Assembly (NCBI RefSeq): GCF_017306545.1
Contig: NZ_JAFKID010000007.1
Coordinates: 204,887 to 268,886, forward strand
Reading direction: 5' to 3'
Length of the DNA stretch: 64,000 bases
Origin: Mesorhizobium sp.
GTDB taxonomy: Bacteria; Pseudomonadota; Alphaproteobacteria; Rhizobiales; Rhizobiaceae
Below are positions 44,787-53,041 of the stretch, piece after piece (positions within the stretch are counted from its first letter, which is position 1; each line of letters starts with the position of its first letter). The notes beneath the pieces are model-generated. The model was given only the letters and a program-made list of their open reading frames with translations, did no database searches and had not been told where the DNA came from. Made by a program: the position numbers and the translations under genes.

Positions 44787-45065
44787 ATGGGAATTGAAGC
44801 AAGGGTATCCAGTAAAGGGCAGACGACGATACCTGCCGAGGTTCGGGAGAGACTCGGATTGCAAACGGGCGACCGGATCGCCTTCATCGAGATGGAGCAG
44901 GGCTTCCTGATTATCCCGCGCAACCGGCCGGTGGAAACGTTGTTTGGCGCTTTGGCCGAATATGCCCTTCCGAATACGACGATCGGTGACTACGACGATG
45001 CGGTAGGCGAAGGCATCAGCGAACATGTCGAGGGCTCTGTGAAGGAAGGCGGGTCAGGCGCTTGA
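44787..45065 (+). CDS. AbrB/MazE-fold antitoxin (SpoVT-AbrB domain, VapB-like)
   Basis: 92 residues. Residues 3-45 form the swapped-hairpin DNA-binding fold (EARVSSKGQTTIPAEVRERL). The C-terminal ~45 residues (VETLFGALAEY ... YDDAVGEGISEHV) would wrap around the toxin. It should bind its own operator and neutralise the PIN toxin encoded next. Its stop codon overlaps the TTG start of the toxin. The start at 44787 is chosen for the conserved MGIEARVSSKG. Confidence 0.88.
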   Translation: MGIEARVSSKGQTTIPAEVRERLGLQTGDRIAFIEMEQGFLIIPRNRPVETLFGALAEYALPNTTIGDYDDAVGEGISEHVEGSVKEGGSGA

Positions 45066-45460
45066 TCGGTCTCGATACCAATATCTTGTTGCGCGCCACG
45101 CTGAACGACGATCCGGTGCAGTCGCCGGCAGCGCAGCGGCTGTTAAAGGCGCTCGGCAAGCAGGAGCCGGGCTTCGTCAACCTGCCGGTGTTGCTGGAGT
45201 TCTTTTGGGTTTTGCGATCGCGCTACAAGCTGCCGCGGGCGCGGTTGGCATCGACTCTCAGAAGTCTGCTCGGGATCGAGCACATCGAGTTCGAGGCATT
45301 GCAGGTAGCCGGTAAGGCTCTCGCGGCTTTCGAGAGCGGCGGCGCCGACTTTTCGGATGCCGTCATCGCCTTGCGAAACCGCGACCTTGGCGCCATGACG
45401 ACGTTCACCTTCGACAAAGATGCCGCGAAATCGGTGCCCGGCATGGAATTGCTCTCTTGA
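45062..45460 (+). CDS. vapC: PIN-domain ribonuclease toxin (VapC family)
   Basis: 132 residues. The PIN acidic site is complete: D5 ([12 protein letters not shown]), E46 ([11 protein letters not shown]), D96 and D99 ([10 protein letters not shown]), D118 (TFDKDA). VapC toxins cleave tRNA or rRNA. The start is a TTG overlapping the antitoxin stop (TTGA), and the toxin stop in turn overlaps a TTG start of ruvB. Non-native guest in the ruv operon. Confidence 0.9.
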   Translation: MIGLDTNILLRATLNDDPVQSPAAQRLLKALGKQEPGFVNLPVLLEFFWVLRSRYKLPRARLASTLRSLLGIEHIEFEALQVAGKALAAFESGGADFSDAVIALRNRDLGAMTTFTFDKDAAKSVPGMELLS

Positions 45461-46497
45461 CCCTTTCTCCTCGCCTCATCTCTTCCGAAAAGCGTGGCGA
45501 GGACGCGGACCAGAGCCTGCGGCCGCAGGTGCTGGACGACTTCGTCGGCCAGGCTCAGGCGCGCGCCAATCTCAAGGTGTTCATCGAGGCGGCCAAGGGG
45601 CGCGGCGAGGCGCTCGACCATGTCCTGTTCGTCGGCCCGCCCGGATTGGGCAAGACGACGCTGGCGCAGATCATGGCGCGCGAAATGGGCGTCAATTTCC
45701 GCTCCACCTCCGGTCCGGTGATCGCCAAGGCCGGCGATCTCGCCGCGCTGTTGACAAATCTCGAAGACCGCGACGTGTTGTTCATCGACGAGATCCACCG
45801 GCTCAATCCGGCGGTGGAGGAAATCCTCTATCCGGCGATGGAGGATTTCCAGCTCGATTTGATCATCGGCGAGGGCCCGGCGGCGCGCTCGGTGAAGATC
45901 GACCTCGCGCGCTTCACGCTGGTCGCCGCTACCACGCGCCTCGGCCTCATCACCAACCCGCTGCGCGACCGCTTCGGCATTCCGGTGCGGCTGAACTTCT
46001 ATACGGTCGAGGAACTGGAACATATCGTGCGGCGCGGCGCGCGCATCCTCGGCATGCCGCTCGGCGACGACGGCGCGGTGGAGATCGCCAGGCGCGCGCG
46101 CGGCACGCCGCGCATCGCCGGGCGGCTGTTGCGGCGGGTGCGCGATTTCGCCTCCGTAGCCGGCGCCGAGGTCGTGTCGCGAAAAATCGCCGACGAGGCG
46201 CTGACCAGGCTGGAGGTGGATGCGTTGGGGCTCGATGCGCTCGACCGCCGCTATCTTTCCATGATCGCCGGCAGTTTCGGCGGCGGGCCGGTCGGCATCG
46301 AGACGATCGCGGCGGGGCTTTCCGAACCGCGCGACGCCATCGAGGATATCATCGAACCGTATCTGATCCAGCAGGGTTTCATCCAGCGCACGCCGCGCGG
46401 CCGGGTGCTGACGGGCAACGCCTGGCGCCATCTCGGGCTGGAAGCGCCGAAGGATTTTGCGCAACGTCAGATCAGCCTGTTTCAGGAAGAGCCGTGA
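45457..46497 (+). CDS. ruvB: Holliday junction branch migration helicase RuvB
   Basis: 346 residues. AAA+ motor that drives branch migration. Walker [15 protein letters not shown], Walker [20 protein letters not shown] (as [12 protein letters not shown]), sensor 1 [10 protein letters not shown], arginine finger region [12 protein letters not shown]-terminal winged helix. The start is TTG at 45457, overlapping the vapC stop; there is no ATG/GTG nearer, and residue [15 protein letters not shown] matches the usual N terminus. Confidence 0.95.
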   Translation: MTLSPRLISSEKRGEDADQSLRPQVLDDFVGQAQARANLKVFIEAAKGRGEALDHVLFVGPPGLGKTTLAQIMAREMGVNFRSTSGPVIAKAGDLAALLTNLEDRDVLFIDEIHRLNPAVEEILYPAMEDFQLDLIIGEGPAARSVKIDLARFTLVAATTRLGLITNPLRDRFGIPVRLNFYTVEELEHIVRRGARILGMPLGDDGAVEIARRARGTPRIAGRLLRRVRDFASVAGAEVVSRKIADEALTRLEVDALGLDALDRRYLSMIAGSFGGGPVGIETIAAGLSEPRDAIEDIIEPYLIQQGFIQRTPRGRVLTGNAWRHLGLEAPKDFAQRQISLFQEEP

Positions 46498-46985
46498 GCA
46501 CTGTTGCCGAGCCGACCGAAGAAGAACTGACCGGCGGGCTCAACGGCGCGCTGACGCCGGGCGGCGGCCACCGGCTGATGGCGCGCGTCTATTATGCCGA
46601 CACCGATTTTTCCGGCGTCGTCTACCACGCGCGCTATCTCGAATTCCTCGAACGCGGCCGCTCGGATTTCCTCAGGCTGGCGGGCGTGCACCACACCGAG
46701 CTGATGGCAGGCAAGCACGGCGAGCGCATCGCCTGGGTGGTGCGGCGCATGGAGATCGATTTCATCCAGCCCGCGCGCATCGACGATATCGTCACCGTCG
46801 ATACCCGCGCCGAGAAGATTTCGGGCGCCCGCATCTTCATGGCGCAGGAATTGACGCGCGCCGGCGGTGTCCTGGTGCGGGCGAGGGTGGAGGCGGCCAT
46901 CGTAGGCGAAGACGGCCGGCCGCGGCGCTTCCCGAAAGAATGGGTGAAGGCGTTTTTGCCGGGAGCGCCAGTCCCTCTCCCTTGA
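46494..46985 (+). CDS. ybgC: Tol-Pal-associated acyl-CoA thioesterase YbgC
   Basis: 163 residues, hotdog fold. The catalytic motif [24 protein letters not shown] has the YbgC Asp and Tyr. It starts with a GTG at 46494 overlapping the ruvB stop (GTGA) with AGGAAG upstream. The last codons and the stop lie inside a palindromic repeat, giving the tail APVPLP. In relatives YbgC is a cytoplasmic thioesterase encoded with tolQRAB. Confidence 0.93.
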   Translation: MSTVAEPTEEELTGGLNGALTPGGGHRLMARVYYADTDFSGVVYHARYLEFLERGRSDFLRLAGVHHTELMAGKHGERIAWVVRRMEIDFIQPARIDDIVTVDTRAEKISGARIFMAQELTRAGGVLVRARVEAAIVGEDGRPRRFPKEWVKAFLPGAPVPLP

Positions 46986-47113
46986 GGGGAGGATGCCGAG
47001 CGAAGCGAGGCGGCAGGGAGCGCCAATCGTAGAGCGAGCGGTTTTTGGACGTCGGCTTGGTTGAGATTACCCCTCCCGGCCGCTTCGCGGCCACCCTCCC
47101 CTCAAGGGGAGGG
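46973..47113. repeat. Palindromic intergenic repeat, family B (copy 2), between ybgC and tolQ
   Basis: A 141-bp element with ends CCCTCTCCCTTGAGGGGAGG and CCTCCCCTCAAGGGGAGGG, matching copy 1 at 29125-29288 in arms and in parts of the interior (GCTTGGTT ... TTGAG ... ACCCC). It starts inside the ybgC coding end. A CGGCCGCTTCGCGGCC stem precedes the right arm. Confidence 0.85.
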
Positions 47114-47129
47114 ATCGCCACCGCATTCA

Positions 47130-47148
47130 CTAACCGATCCTTAACCAT
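47130..47148. promoter_or_regulatory. CtrA-like site upstream of tolQ
   Basis: CTAACCGATCCTTAACCAT: CTAA, seven bases, TTAACCAT. One mismatch from TTAA-N7-TTAA, with the extended half-site TTAACCAT exact. About 190 bases before the tolQ start. Confidence 0.45.
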
Positions 47149-47337
47149 AACGGTTCATGAAGGGACCGGTGAAAATTGAAGGGATCGGGCGCCTTCGTTT
47201 CACCAACATTTGCTCTAAAGAACGCCGCGAACAGCGCATTTGGGGCATTTCCGGAAGCTTTGCGCATACGGGACCACAAGAAAGAGCGCCATGGGCCAGC
47301 CGCAAGCCACGCCCGGAAATCTTAAGGATTCTTGCTG

Positions 47338-48051
47338 ATGGAAAATATCGCACTCGCCGAACCGACGGCGTCGTTGTCGATCTGGGCCTTGTTCATGCAG
47401 GCGGGCTGGGTGGTCAAGCTGGTCATGCTCGGCCTGCTGTGCGCCTCCGTCTGGACCTGGGCGATCATCGTCGACAAGCTGATCGCCTATGCCCGCATGC
47501 GCATGGCGCTCAACCGCTTCGAGCAGGTCTTCTGGTCGGGACAGTCGCTGGAGGAGCTTTACCGCAACCTCGCCGACCGCAAGACGACCGGCATGGGCGC
47601 CATCTTCGTGGCCGCCATGCGCGAATGGAAGAAGAGTTTCGAGAAGGGGGCCAAGTCGCCGCTCGGCTTGCAGACCCGCATCGACAAGGCGATGGACCTG
47701 GCGCTGACGCGCGAGATGGAGCGGCTCGAAGGCCGGCTCGGCTTCCTCGCCACCATCGGCTCGGCCGCGCCCTTCATCGGCCTGTTCGGCACGGTGGTCG
47801 GCATCATGACCTCGTTCCAGGCCATCGCGGCGTCGAAGAACACCAGCCTGTCGGTGGTCGCGCCCGGTATCGCGGAAGCGCTTCTGGCCACGGCCATCGG
47901 CCTGCTCGCCGCCATCCCCGCCGTCATCGCCTACAACAAGCTGTCGTCTGACGCCAGCAAGCTCGGCGTGCGCATGGAGGGCTTCGCCGACGAGTTCTCC
48001 GCCATACTCTCGCGCCAAATCGATGAGAAAGTCGTGGCAAGGGCAGCCTGA
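47338..48051 (+). CDS. tolQ: Tol-Pal system protein TolQ
   Basis: 237 residues, three helices (IWALFMQAGWVVKLVMLGLL, then LATIGSAAPFIGLFGTVVGI and LLATAIGLLAAIPAVIAYNK). Proton channel subunit driving TolA. AAGGA lies 9 bases before the ATG at 47338; an in-frame TTG two codons earlier is unlikely. First gene of tolQRAB-pal-cpoB. Confidence 0.96.
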   Translation: MENIALAEPTASLSIWALFMQAGWVVKLVMLGLLCASVWTWAIIVDKLIAYARMRMALNRFEQVFWSGQSLEELYRNLADRKTTGMGAIFVAAMREWKKSFEKGAKSPLGLQTRIDKAMDLALTREMERLEGRLGFLATIGSAAPFIGLFGTVVGIMTSFQAIAASKNTSLSVVAPGIAEALLATAIGLLAAIPAVIAYNKLSSDASKLGVRMEGFADEFSAILSRQIDEKVVARAA

Positions 48052-48060
48052 GGAACGATC

Positions 48061-48519
48061 ATGGGAATGTCAGTCAGCGCAGGCGGCTCGGGGCGCGGTT
48101 CGCGCGGCCACAGGCGGCGCGGCCGCCATCACGGCCTGATGTCGGAAATCAACGTCACGCCGATGGTCGACGTGATGCTGGTGCTGCTCATCATCTTCAT
48201 GGTGGCGGCACCGCTCCTGACCACCGGCGTGCCGATCGACCTGCCCGATACCAAGGCCAAGGCGATGAATTCGGACACCCAGCCGATCACCGTCTCCATC
48301 AATCCGGAAGGCAAGGTCTACTTGCAGGAAACGGAAATACCGATCGAGGAGGTGGTGCCGAAGCTACAGGCGATCGCCAAGACCGGTTATGACGAGCGCA
48401 TCTTCGTGCGCGGCGACAAGACGGCCGACTACGGCACGGTGATGAAGGTCATGGCGCGCATCTCGGCCGCCGGCTTCAAGAACATCGGCCTCGTCAGCCT
48501 CCAGGAACAGGATCAGTAA
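48061..48519 (+). CDS. tolR: Tol-Pal system protein TolR
   Basis: 152 residues. One helix (VDVMLVLLIIFMVAAPLL) with the conserved proton-carrying Asp in PMVDVML, after a basic Arg/Gly/His-rich N terminus. The periplasmic C-terminal domain contacts peptidoglycan and Pal. An alternative ATG is two codons downstream. Confidence 0.95.
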   Translation: MGMSVSAGGSGRGSRGHRRRGRHHGLMSEINVTPMVDVMLVLLIIFMVAAPLLTTGVPIDLPDTKAKAMNSDTQPITVSINPEGKVYLQETEIPIEEVVPKLQAIAKTGYDERIFVRGDKTADYGTVMKVMARISAAGFKNIGLVSLQEQDQ

Positions 48520-48526
48520 GACGGAA

Positions 48527-49639
48527 ATGCGCGCAGGCCTCACCACATCGGTGATCTTGCATGCGGCGGTGCTGGCTTTCGGCCTGCTGTCGCTGAAGGC
48601 GCCGTCCGCCTTCGATGTCACCGACGTCGAGGCGCTGCCGGTCGACATCGTGCCTGTCAGCGCGCTGACCCAGGTCCAGGAAGGCGACAAGAAGGCGACC
48701 ATGCGCGACAAGCCGGCGCCGACGCCGACCAAGCGGCCCGACATCGTCGCCGACGCGCAGAAGACCGGCGACAACACCGTCGACACCGAAAAGCCGCCGA
48801 CGCCGGAAGCCAAGCCGAAGCCGGTCGAGGCCACGTCGGCGCCGCCGCCGGCGCCGACCCCGGTGGAAAAGCCGAAGCAAGAGGACGCCCCGAAGCCGCA
48901 GGAGGCGCCGAAGCCGCCGCCGGCGACGGAAGTGGCGCCGCAGCCGCAGCCCAAGGAAGAGGTCAAGCCCGATCCGGCCAAGCAGGCCGACGCCAAGCCG
49001 CAGCCGGTCAAGCAGCCGGAACCGGCGCCGCAGAAGCCCGACACGGTCGCCGAGGCGATCGCCGCCGAACAGCCGCCGCAGGACGTCAAGTTGCCCGACC
49101 AGGCGCCCGCCCCGGACGCCCGGCCGAAGCCCGCGCCGGCGGAGACGGCCAAGGCGCCGGAGCGCAAGGATTCCGAAAAGCCGGTGAAGGAAGCCTCGTC
49201 GCGCGAACAGTCGCAGGACAAGGCGCTGGACGACAAGATCTCGGCGCTGCTCAACAAGGAAAAGGCCTCCGGCGGCGGCGCCAAGCGCTCGACCGAGCAG
49301 GCTTCGCTCGGCGGCGAAAAGAACACCGGCGGCAACAAGTTGTCGCAGAACGAGATGGATGCGCTGCGCGGCCAGGTGGAGAAATGCTGGAACATTCCCG
49401 CCGGCGCCGAGGACGGCGGCAACCTCAAGGTTTCGGTCAAGTTCAAGCTCGACCGCTCCGGCGCGCTCACCGGCCCCGTCGATATCATTTCGGGCGGCGG
49501 CGCCAGCGGCGTCCAGCGCGCCGCGGCCGAATCCGCGCGGCGCGCCGTTGCCCGTTGCGCGCCCTACAACCTTCCCGCCGACAAATACGACAGCTGGTCC
49601 GAAGTCGTCGTCAATTTCGATCCCAGCGACATGTTCTGA
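48527..49639 (+). CDS. tolA: Tol-Pal system protein TolA
   Basis: 370 residues. N-terminal helix (TTSVILHAAVLAFGLLSLK), a long Pro/Lys/Ala-rich periplasmic spacer (~60-235), then a TonB/TolA-type C-terminal domain with a Cys pair (EKCWNIP ... VARCAPYN) that reaches Pal and TolB. The spacer is less helical and more proline-rich than in enterobacteria, as is usual in Rhizobiales. Confidence 0.92.
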   Translation: MRAGLTTSVILHAAVLAFGLLSLKAPSAFDVTDVEALPVDIVPVSALTQVQEGDKKATMRDKPAPTPTKRPDIVADAQKTGDNTVDTEKPPTPEAKPKPVEATSAPPPAPTPVEKPKQEDAPKPQEAPKPPPATEVAPQPQPKEEVKPDPAKQADAKPQPVKQPEPAPQKPDTVAEAIAAEQPPQDVKLPDQAPAPDARPKPAPAETAKAPERKDSEKPVKEASSREQSQDKALDDKISALLNKEKASGGGAKRSTEQASLGGEKNTGGNKLSQNEMDALRGQVEKCWNIPAGAEDGGNLKVSVKFKLDRSGALTGPVDIISGGGASGVQRAAAESARRAVARCAPYNLPADKYDSWSEVVVNFDPSDMF

Positions 49640-49684
49640 TTTGCCAGCCAGCCCGCCGCCCGCCAGACAAACGAGGCCAACGCC

Positions 49685-51001
49685 ATGAAGAAACTTCTCT
49701 CAACGCTCATGATGATCGGCGCCCTTGCCACCGGCATGAGCGCGATCGCCACGCTGCCGGCGCGCGCCCTGGTCGAGATCGACGTCAACAAGGGCACCAT
49801 CGAGCCGCTGCCGATCGCCATCACCGATTTCGACGGCGCCGGCCTCGGAACGGAGATTTCCGGCATCGTCACGGCCGACCTCAAGCGTTCGGGCCTGTTC
49901 GCGCCGGTCGACCACGGCGCCTTCATCGAGAAGATCACCAACCCCGACGCGGCGCCGCGCTTCGACGACTGGAAGGTCATCAACGCGCAGGCGCTGGTGA
50001 CGGGCCGCGTCAGCCAGGAGCCCGACGGCCGCATCCGTGCCGAATACAGGCTGTGGGACACCTTCGCCGGCCAGCAGCTTTCGGGCGAGCAGTTCTTCGC
50101 CAACGGTGCCAACAAGCGGCGCATCGGCCACATCATCGCCGATGCCATCTACGAGCGGCTGACCGGCGAAAAGGGTTATTTCGACACCCGCGTCGTCTTC
50201 ATCGACGAATCGGGCGCCAAGAACGCGCGCAAGAAGCGGCTCGCCATCATGGACCAGGACGGCGCCAACGTACGCTATCTTTCCAACGGCGCCGCGATCG
50301 TGCTGACCCCGCGCTTCTCGCCGAACCGGCAGGAAATCACCTACATGTCCTACGAGGGCGGCCAGCCGCAAGTCTATCTGCTGCAACTGGAGACGGGCCA
50401 GCGCGAACTGGTCGGCAAGTTCCCCGGCATGACGTTCGCGCCGCGCTTCTCGCCGGACGGCCAGAAGGTCATCATGAGCCTGATGCGCGACGACGGCAAT
50501 TCCAACATCTTCGCCATGGATTTGAGGAGCCGCTCGACGACGCGGCTGACCGATTCCACGGCGATCGACACGTCGCCCTCCTATTCGCCGGACGGCTCGC
50601 AGGTGGTCTTCACCTCCGACCGCGGCGGCGGCAGCGGCCGTTCGCAGATCTACGTCATGGGCGCCGACGGCTCCAATCCGCACCGCATCTCCTTCGGCGA
50701 CGGCGTCTATTCGACGCCGGTGTGGTCGCCGCGTGGCGACCTGATCGCCTTTACCAAGCAGTCGGGCGGCCAGTTCCAGATCGGCGTCATGAAGACGGAC
50801 GGTTCGGGCGAGCGGATTCTCTCCACCGGCTTCCAGCAGGAGGGCCCGACCTGGGCGCCGAACGGCCGCGTCTTGATGTTCTTCCGCGATTCCGCGGGCG
50901 GACCGAAGCTCGTCACCATCGACCTGACCGGCCGCAACGAACAGCAGGTCCCGACGGCCAACTACGCTTCCGACCCGGCCTGGTCGCCGCTGCTCGAATA
51001 G
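49685..51001 (+). CDS. tolB: Tol-Pal system protein TolB
   Basis: 438 residues. Signal peptide ([20 protein letters not shown]), an N-terminal alpha/beta domain that touches TolA, and a six-bladed beta propeller with repeats such as [42 protein letters not shown] and [13 protein letters not shown]. TolB binds Pal in the periplasm. A terminator follows. Confidence 0.96.
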   Translation: MKKLLSTLMMIGALATGMSAIATLPARALVEIDVNKGTIEPLPIAITDFDGAGLGTEISGIVTADLKRSGLFAPVDHGAFIEKITNPDAAPRFDDWKVINAQALVTGRVSQEPDGRIRAEYRLWDTFAGQQLSGEQFFANGANKRRIGHIIADAIYERLTGEKGYFDTRVVFIDESGAKNARKKRLAIMDQDGANVRYLSNGAAIVLTPRFSPNRQEITYMSYEGGQPQVYLLQLETGQRELVGKFPGMTFAPRFSPDGQKVIMSLMRDDGNSNIFAMDLRSRSTTRLTDSTAIDTSPSYSPDGSQVVFTSDRGGGSGRSQIYVMGADGSNPHRISFGDGVYSTPVWSPRGDLIAFTKQSGGQFQIGVMKTDGSGERILSTGFQQEGPTWAPNGRVLMFFRDSAGGPKLVTIDLTGRNEQQVPTANYASDPAWSPLLE

Positions 51002-51026
51002 TGGGCGGCCGCCCGGCGATCCCCAC

Positions 51027-51052
51027 AAAAGGGCCCCTTGCGGGCCCTTTTT
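51027..51052 (+). terminator. Rho-independent terminator after tolB
   Basis: AAAAGGGCCC-CTTGC-GGGCCC followed by five T, 25 bases past the tolB stop. It splits tolQRAB from pal-cpoB, so pal should have its own promoter. Confidence 0.85.
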
Positions 51053-51263
51053 CCTGCGCTGGCCGCGTTTTGGCCGTATTTGCGGCTAGAGCACTGTGAG
51101 GTCGGACCTTGCCTTCGGGCTCCCGCCGGACCGGCGGCAAGGCATGCAGGCCGCGGACGGCGGCCGGAAACCGAATTTTAACCGTGTTTCTTGAACGCCG
51201 GTTAACCCAAACGTGGTTACTGGGCAGTCAACGAAACAACTCGAATTGCGAAGGAGAGGCGGC

Positions 51264-51767
51264 ATGCGCCGTATCGCAAAACTTGCAGCTAACCCCGTCA
51301 TGATCGCCCTGGTCGCCTCGCTGGCGCTCGCCGGCTGCGCTTCCAAGAAGAACCTCAACAGCGCCGCCGACCTCGGCCTCGGCGCGGGTGCGGCGACGCC
51401 GGGCTCATCGCAGGACTTCACCGTCAATGTCGGCGACCGCATCTTCTTCGACACCGATTCTTCGTCGATCCGCGCCGACGCGCAGCAGACGCTGGCTCGC
51501 CAGGCCCAGTGGCTGAACAAGTACGGCCAGTACCGCATCGTCGTGGAAGGTCACGCCGACGAGCGCGGCACGCGCGAATACAACCTGGCGCTCGGCGCCC
51601 GCCGCGCCGCCGCCACGCGCGACTACCTGATTTCCAAGGGTGTCGCCGCCAACCGCCTGAAGACCATTTCCTACGGCAAGGAGCGTCCGGTCGCGGTTTG
51701 CGACGACATTTCCTGCTGGTCGCAGAACCGCCGCGCCGTCACCACGCTGTCGGGCGCCGGAAGCTGA
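51264..51767 (+). CDS. pal: Peptidoglycan-associated lipoprotein Pal
   Basis: 167 residues. Lipoprotein signal ending LVASLALAGCASKK (lipid Cys at ~24). OmpA-like domain FDTDSSSIRADAQQTL ... VVEGHADERGTREYNLALGARRA binds the peptide of peptidoglycan. AAGGAG lies 9 bases before the ATG at 51264. It anchors the outer membrane and is the receptor of TolB. Confidence 0.96.
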   Translation: MRRIAKLAANPVMIALVASLALAGCASKKNLNSAADLGLGAGAATPGSSQDFTVNVGDRIFFDTDSSSIRADAQQTLARQAQWLNKYGQYRIVVEGHADERGTREYNLALGARRAAATRDYLISKGVAANRLKTISYGKERPVAVCDDISCWSQNRRAVTTLSGAGS

Positions 51768-51812
51768 CCGGTCGGCAGCTCCGTACAGGCAGAAATGCCA
51801 CATCGGGTCGGG

Positions 51813-51837
51813 AAAGGCGGCGGCAACGCCGCCTTTT
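51813..51837 (+). terminator. Rho-independent terminator after pal
   Basis: AAAGGCGGCGGCAACGCCGC with a closing CTTTT, 46 bases after the pal stop. Confidence 0.85.
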
Positions 51838-51982
51838 GCCGTTCCGGTTCCGCCAGAAACAAAATTTGGCCGAAGTCTCGCGTCCTGCTAGAGACGACAC
51901 TGTGCGGATCGGCTCGTCGCGACTGACGTTTGCCGCAGGGTGGCGGGCTCCGGACAGATCCTTTCACTTCAGGGCTTGAGAC

Positions 51983-53041
51983 ATGTATTTGAGAACCATC
52001 CTGAGCGGCACGCTTGCCGTGTTCCTGGCCTCCGCCATTGCCGCCCCGGCTGCCAACCTCGCCGGCGGCGATGAGGGGCAGGGCGGCTTTTCGTTCCATC
52101 TCCCTTCGCTCGGTCTGCCTGACCTGTTTCCTTCCCATAAGGAAAGCCGGACGCAGCTGGCCCAGTCCAGCCCTGCCGGCATCACCGGGCTGGAAGACCA
52201 GGTGCGCCAGCTGAACGGCAAGATCGAGGAACTCAACTTCCAGATCCTGCAAATGCAGGAGCAGATGCGCAAGCAGCAGGAAGACAACGAGTTCCGCTTC
52301 CAGCAGCTCGAAGGCGGCGGCGGGCAGCAGCCGCAAAAGAAGTCCGACGCCTCCGACAGCAACAGGACCGTGGCGGCCGCGCCGGCCGTCACGGCGCCGC
52401 CGCAAACGCGGACGGACGCGACGGGGGAGGCTTCGGCCTCCTCCGATCCGGTCGGCGACGTCATCATCGATTCGGGCAACGGCGAACCGGGCAAGCTGAT
52501 TACCGGCGCTCCGGCCAAGAATTTCGGCACCATCACGGTCGACAAGAACGGCAACGTCGTCGACGCGGGCGGGCAATCGGCCGCCCCTGCCGCCGGCGCG
52601 GCGCCCGCGCAGGGCAGTTCCGGCGCCGGCACGACGGTCGCCTCGCTGCCCGCCACCGACAGCGCCGAGGAACTCTACCGCAATTCCTACCAGTTCATCC
52701 TGTCGGGCGACTACGGCACCGCCGAGCAGGGTTTTCGCGATTATGTCTCGCGCTTCCCCAAGGATGCGCGCGCGCCGGACGCCCACTACTGGCTGGGCGA
52801 AGCGCTGCTCGGCCAGCAGAAATACCGCGACGCCGCCGAAACCTTCCTGTCGGCGAGCAAGGCCTATCCCAAGGCGAAGAAGGCGCCGGACATGCTGTTG
52901 AAGCTCGGCGTGTCGCTGGTGGGACTCAACCAGCGCGACGTCGCCTGTGCCACGTTCAACGAAGTCGGCAAGCGCTATCCCGACATTTCCGCCGCCATGA
53001 AAGAGCGCGTCAAGCAGGAACGGACCCGCGCCTCGTGCTGA
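51983..53041 (+). CDS. cpoB: Tol-Pal-associated TPR protein CpoB (YbgF)
   Basis: 352 residues. Signal peptide (RTILSGTLAVFLASAIAAPA), a short trimerising coiled coil (LEDQVRQLNGKIEELNFQIL), a Thr/Pro/Ala-rich linker, and three TPR-like repeats at the C terminus (EELYRNSYQFILSGDYGTAE, YWLGEALLGQQKYRDAAETF, LLKLGVSLVGLNQRDVACAT). It couples cell wall synthesis to outer membrane constriction. Its stop overlaps the tilS start. Confidence 0.92.
   Translation: MYLRTILSGTLAVFLASAIAAPAANLAGGDEGQGGFSFHLPSLGLPDLFPSHKESRTQLAQSSPAGITGLEDQVRQLNGKIEELNFQILQMQEQMRKQQEDNEFRFQQLEGGGGQQPQKKSDASDSNRTVAAAPAVTAPPQTRTDATGEASASSDPVGDVIIDSGNGEPGKLITGAPAKNFGTITVDKNGNVVDAGGQSAAPAAGAAPAQGSSGAGTTVASLPATDSAEELYRNSYQFILSGDYGTAEQGFRDYVSRFPKDARAPDAHYWLGEALLGQQKYRDAAETFLSASKAYPKAKKAPDMLLKLGVSLVGLNQRDVACATFNEVGKRYPDISAAMKERVKQERTRASC

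Noticed and set aside
45420-46985. 521-codon frame covering ruvB in another phase and joining ybgC
   Set aside because: Its first two thirds are an out-of-phase reading of ruvB; only the part from the GTG at 46494 is real (ybgC).
51170-51225. TTAACC and GTTAACCC upstream of pal as a CtrA box
   Set aside because: TTAA elements are 24 bases apart, not the N7 spacing; only isolated half-sites.
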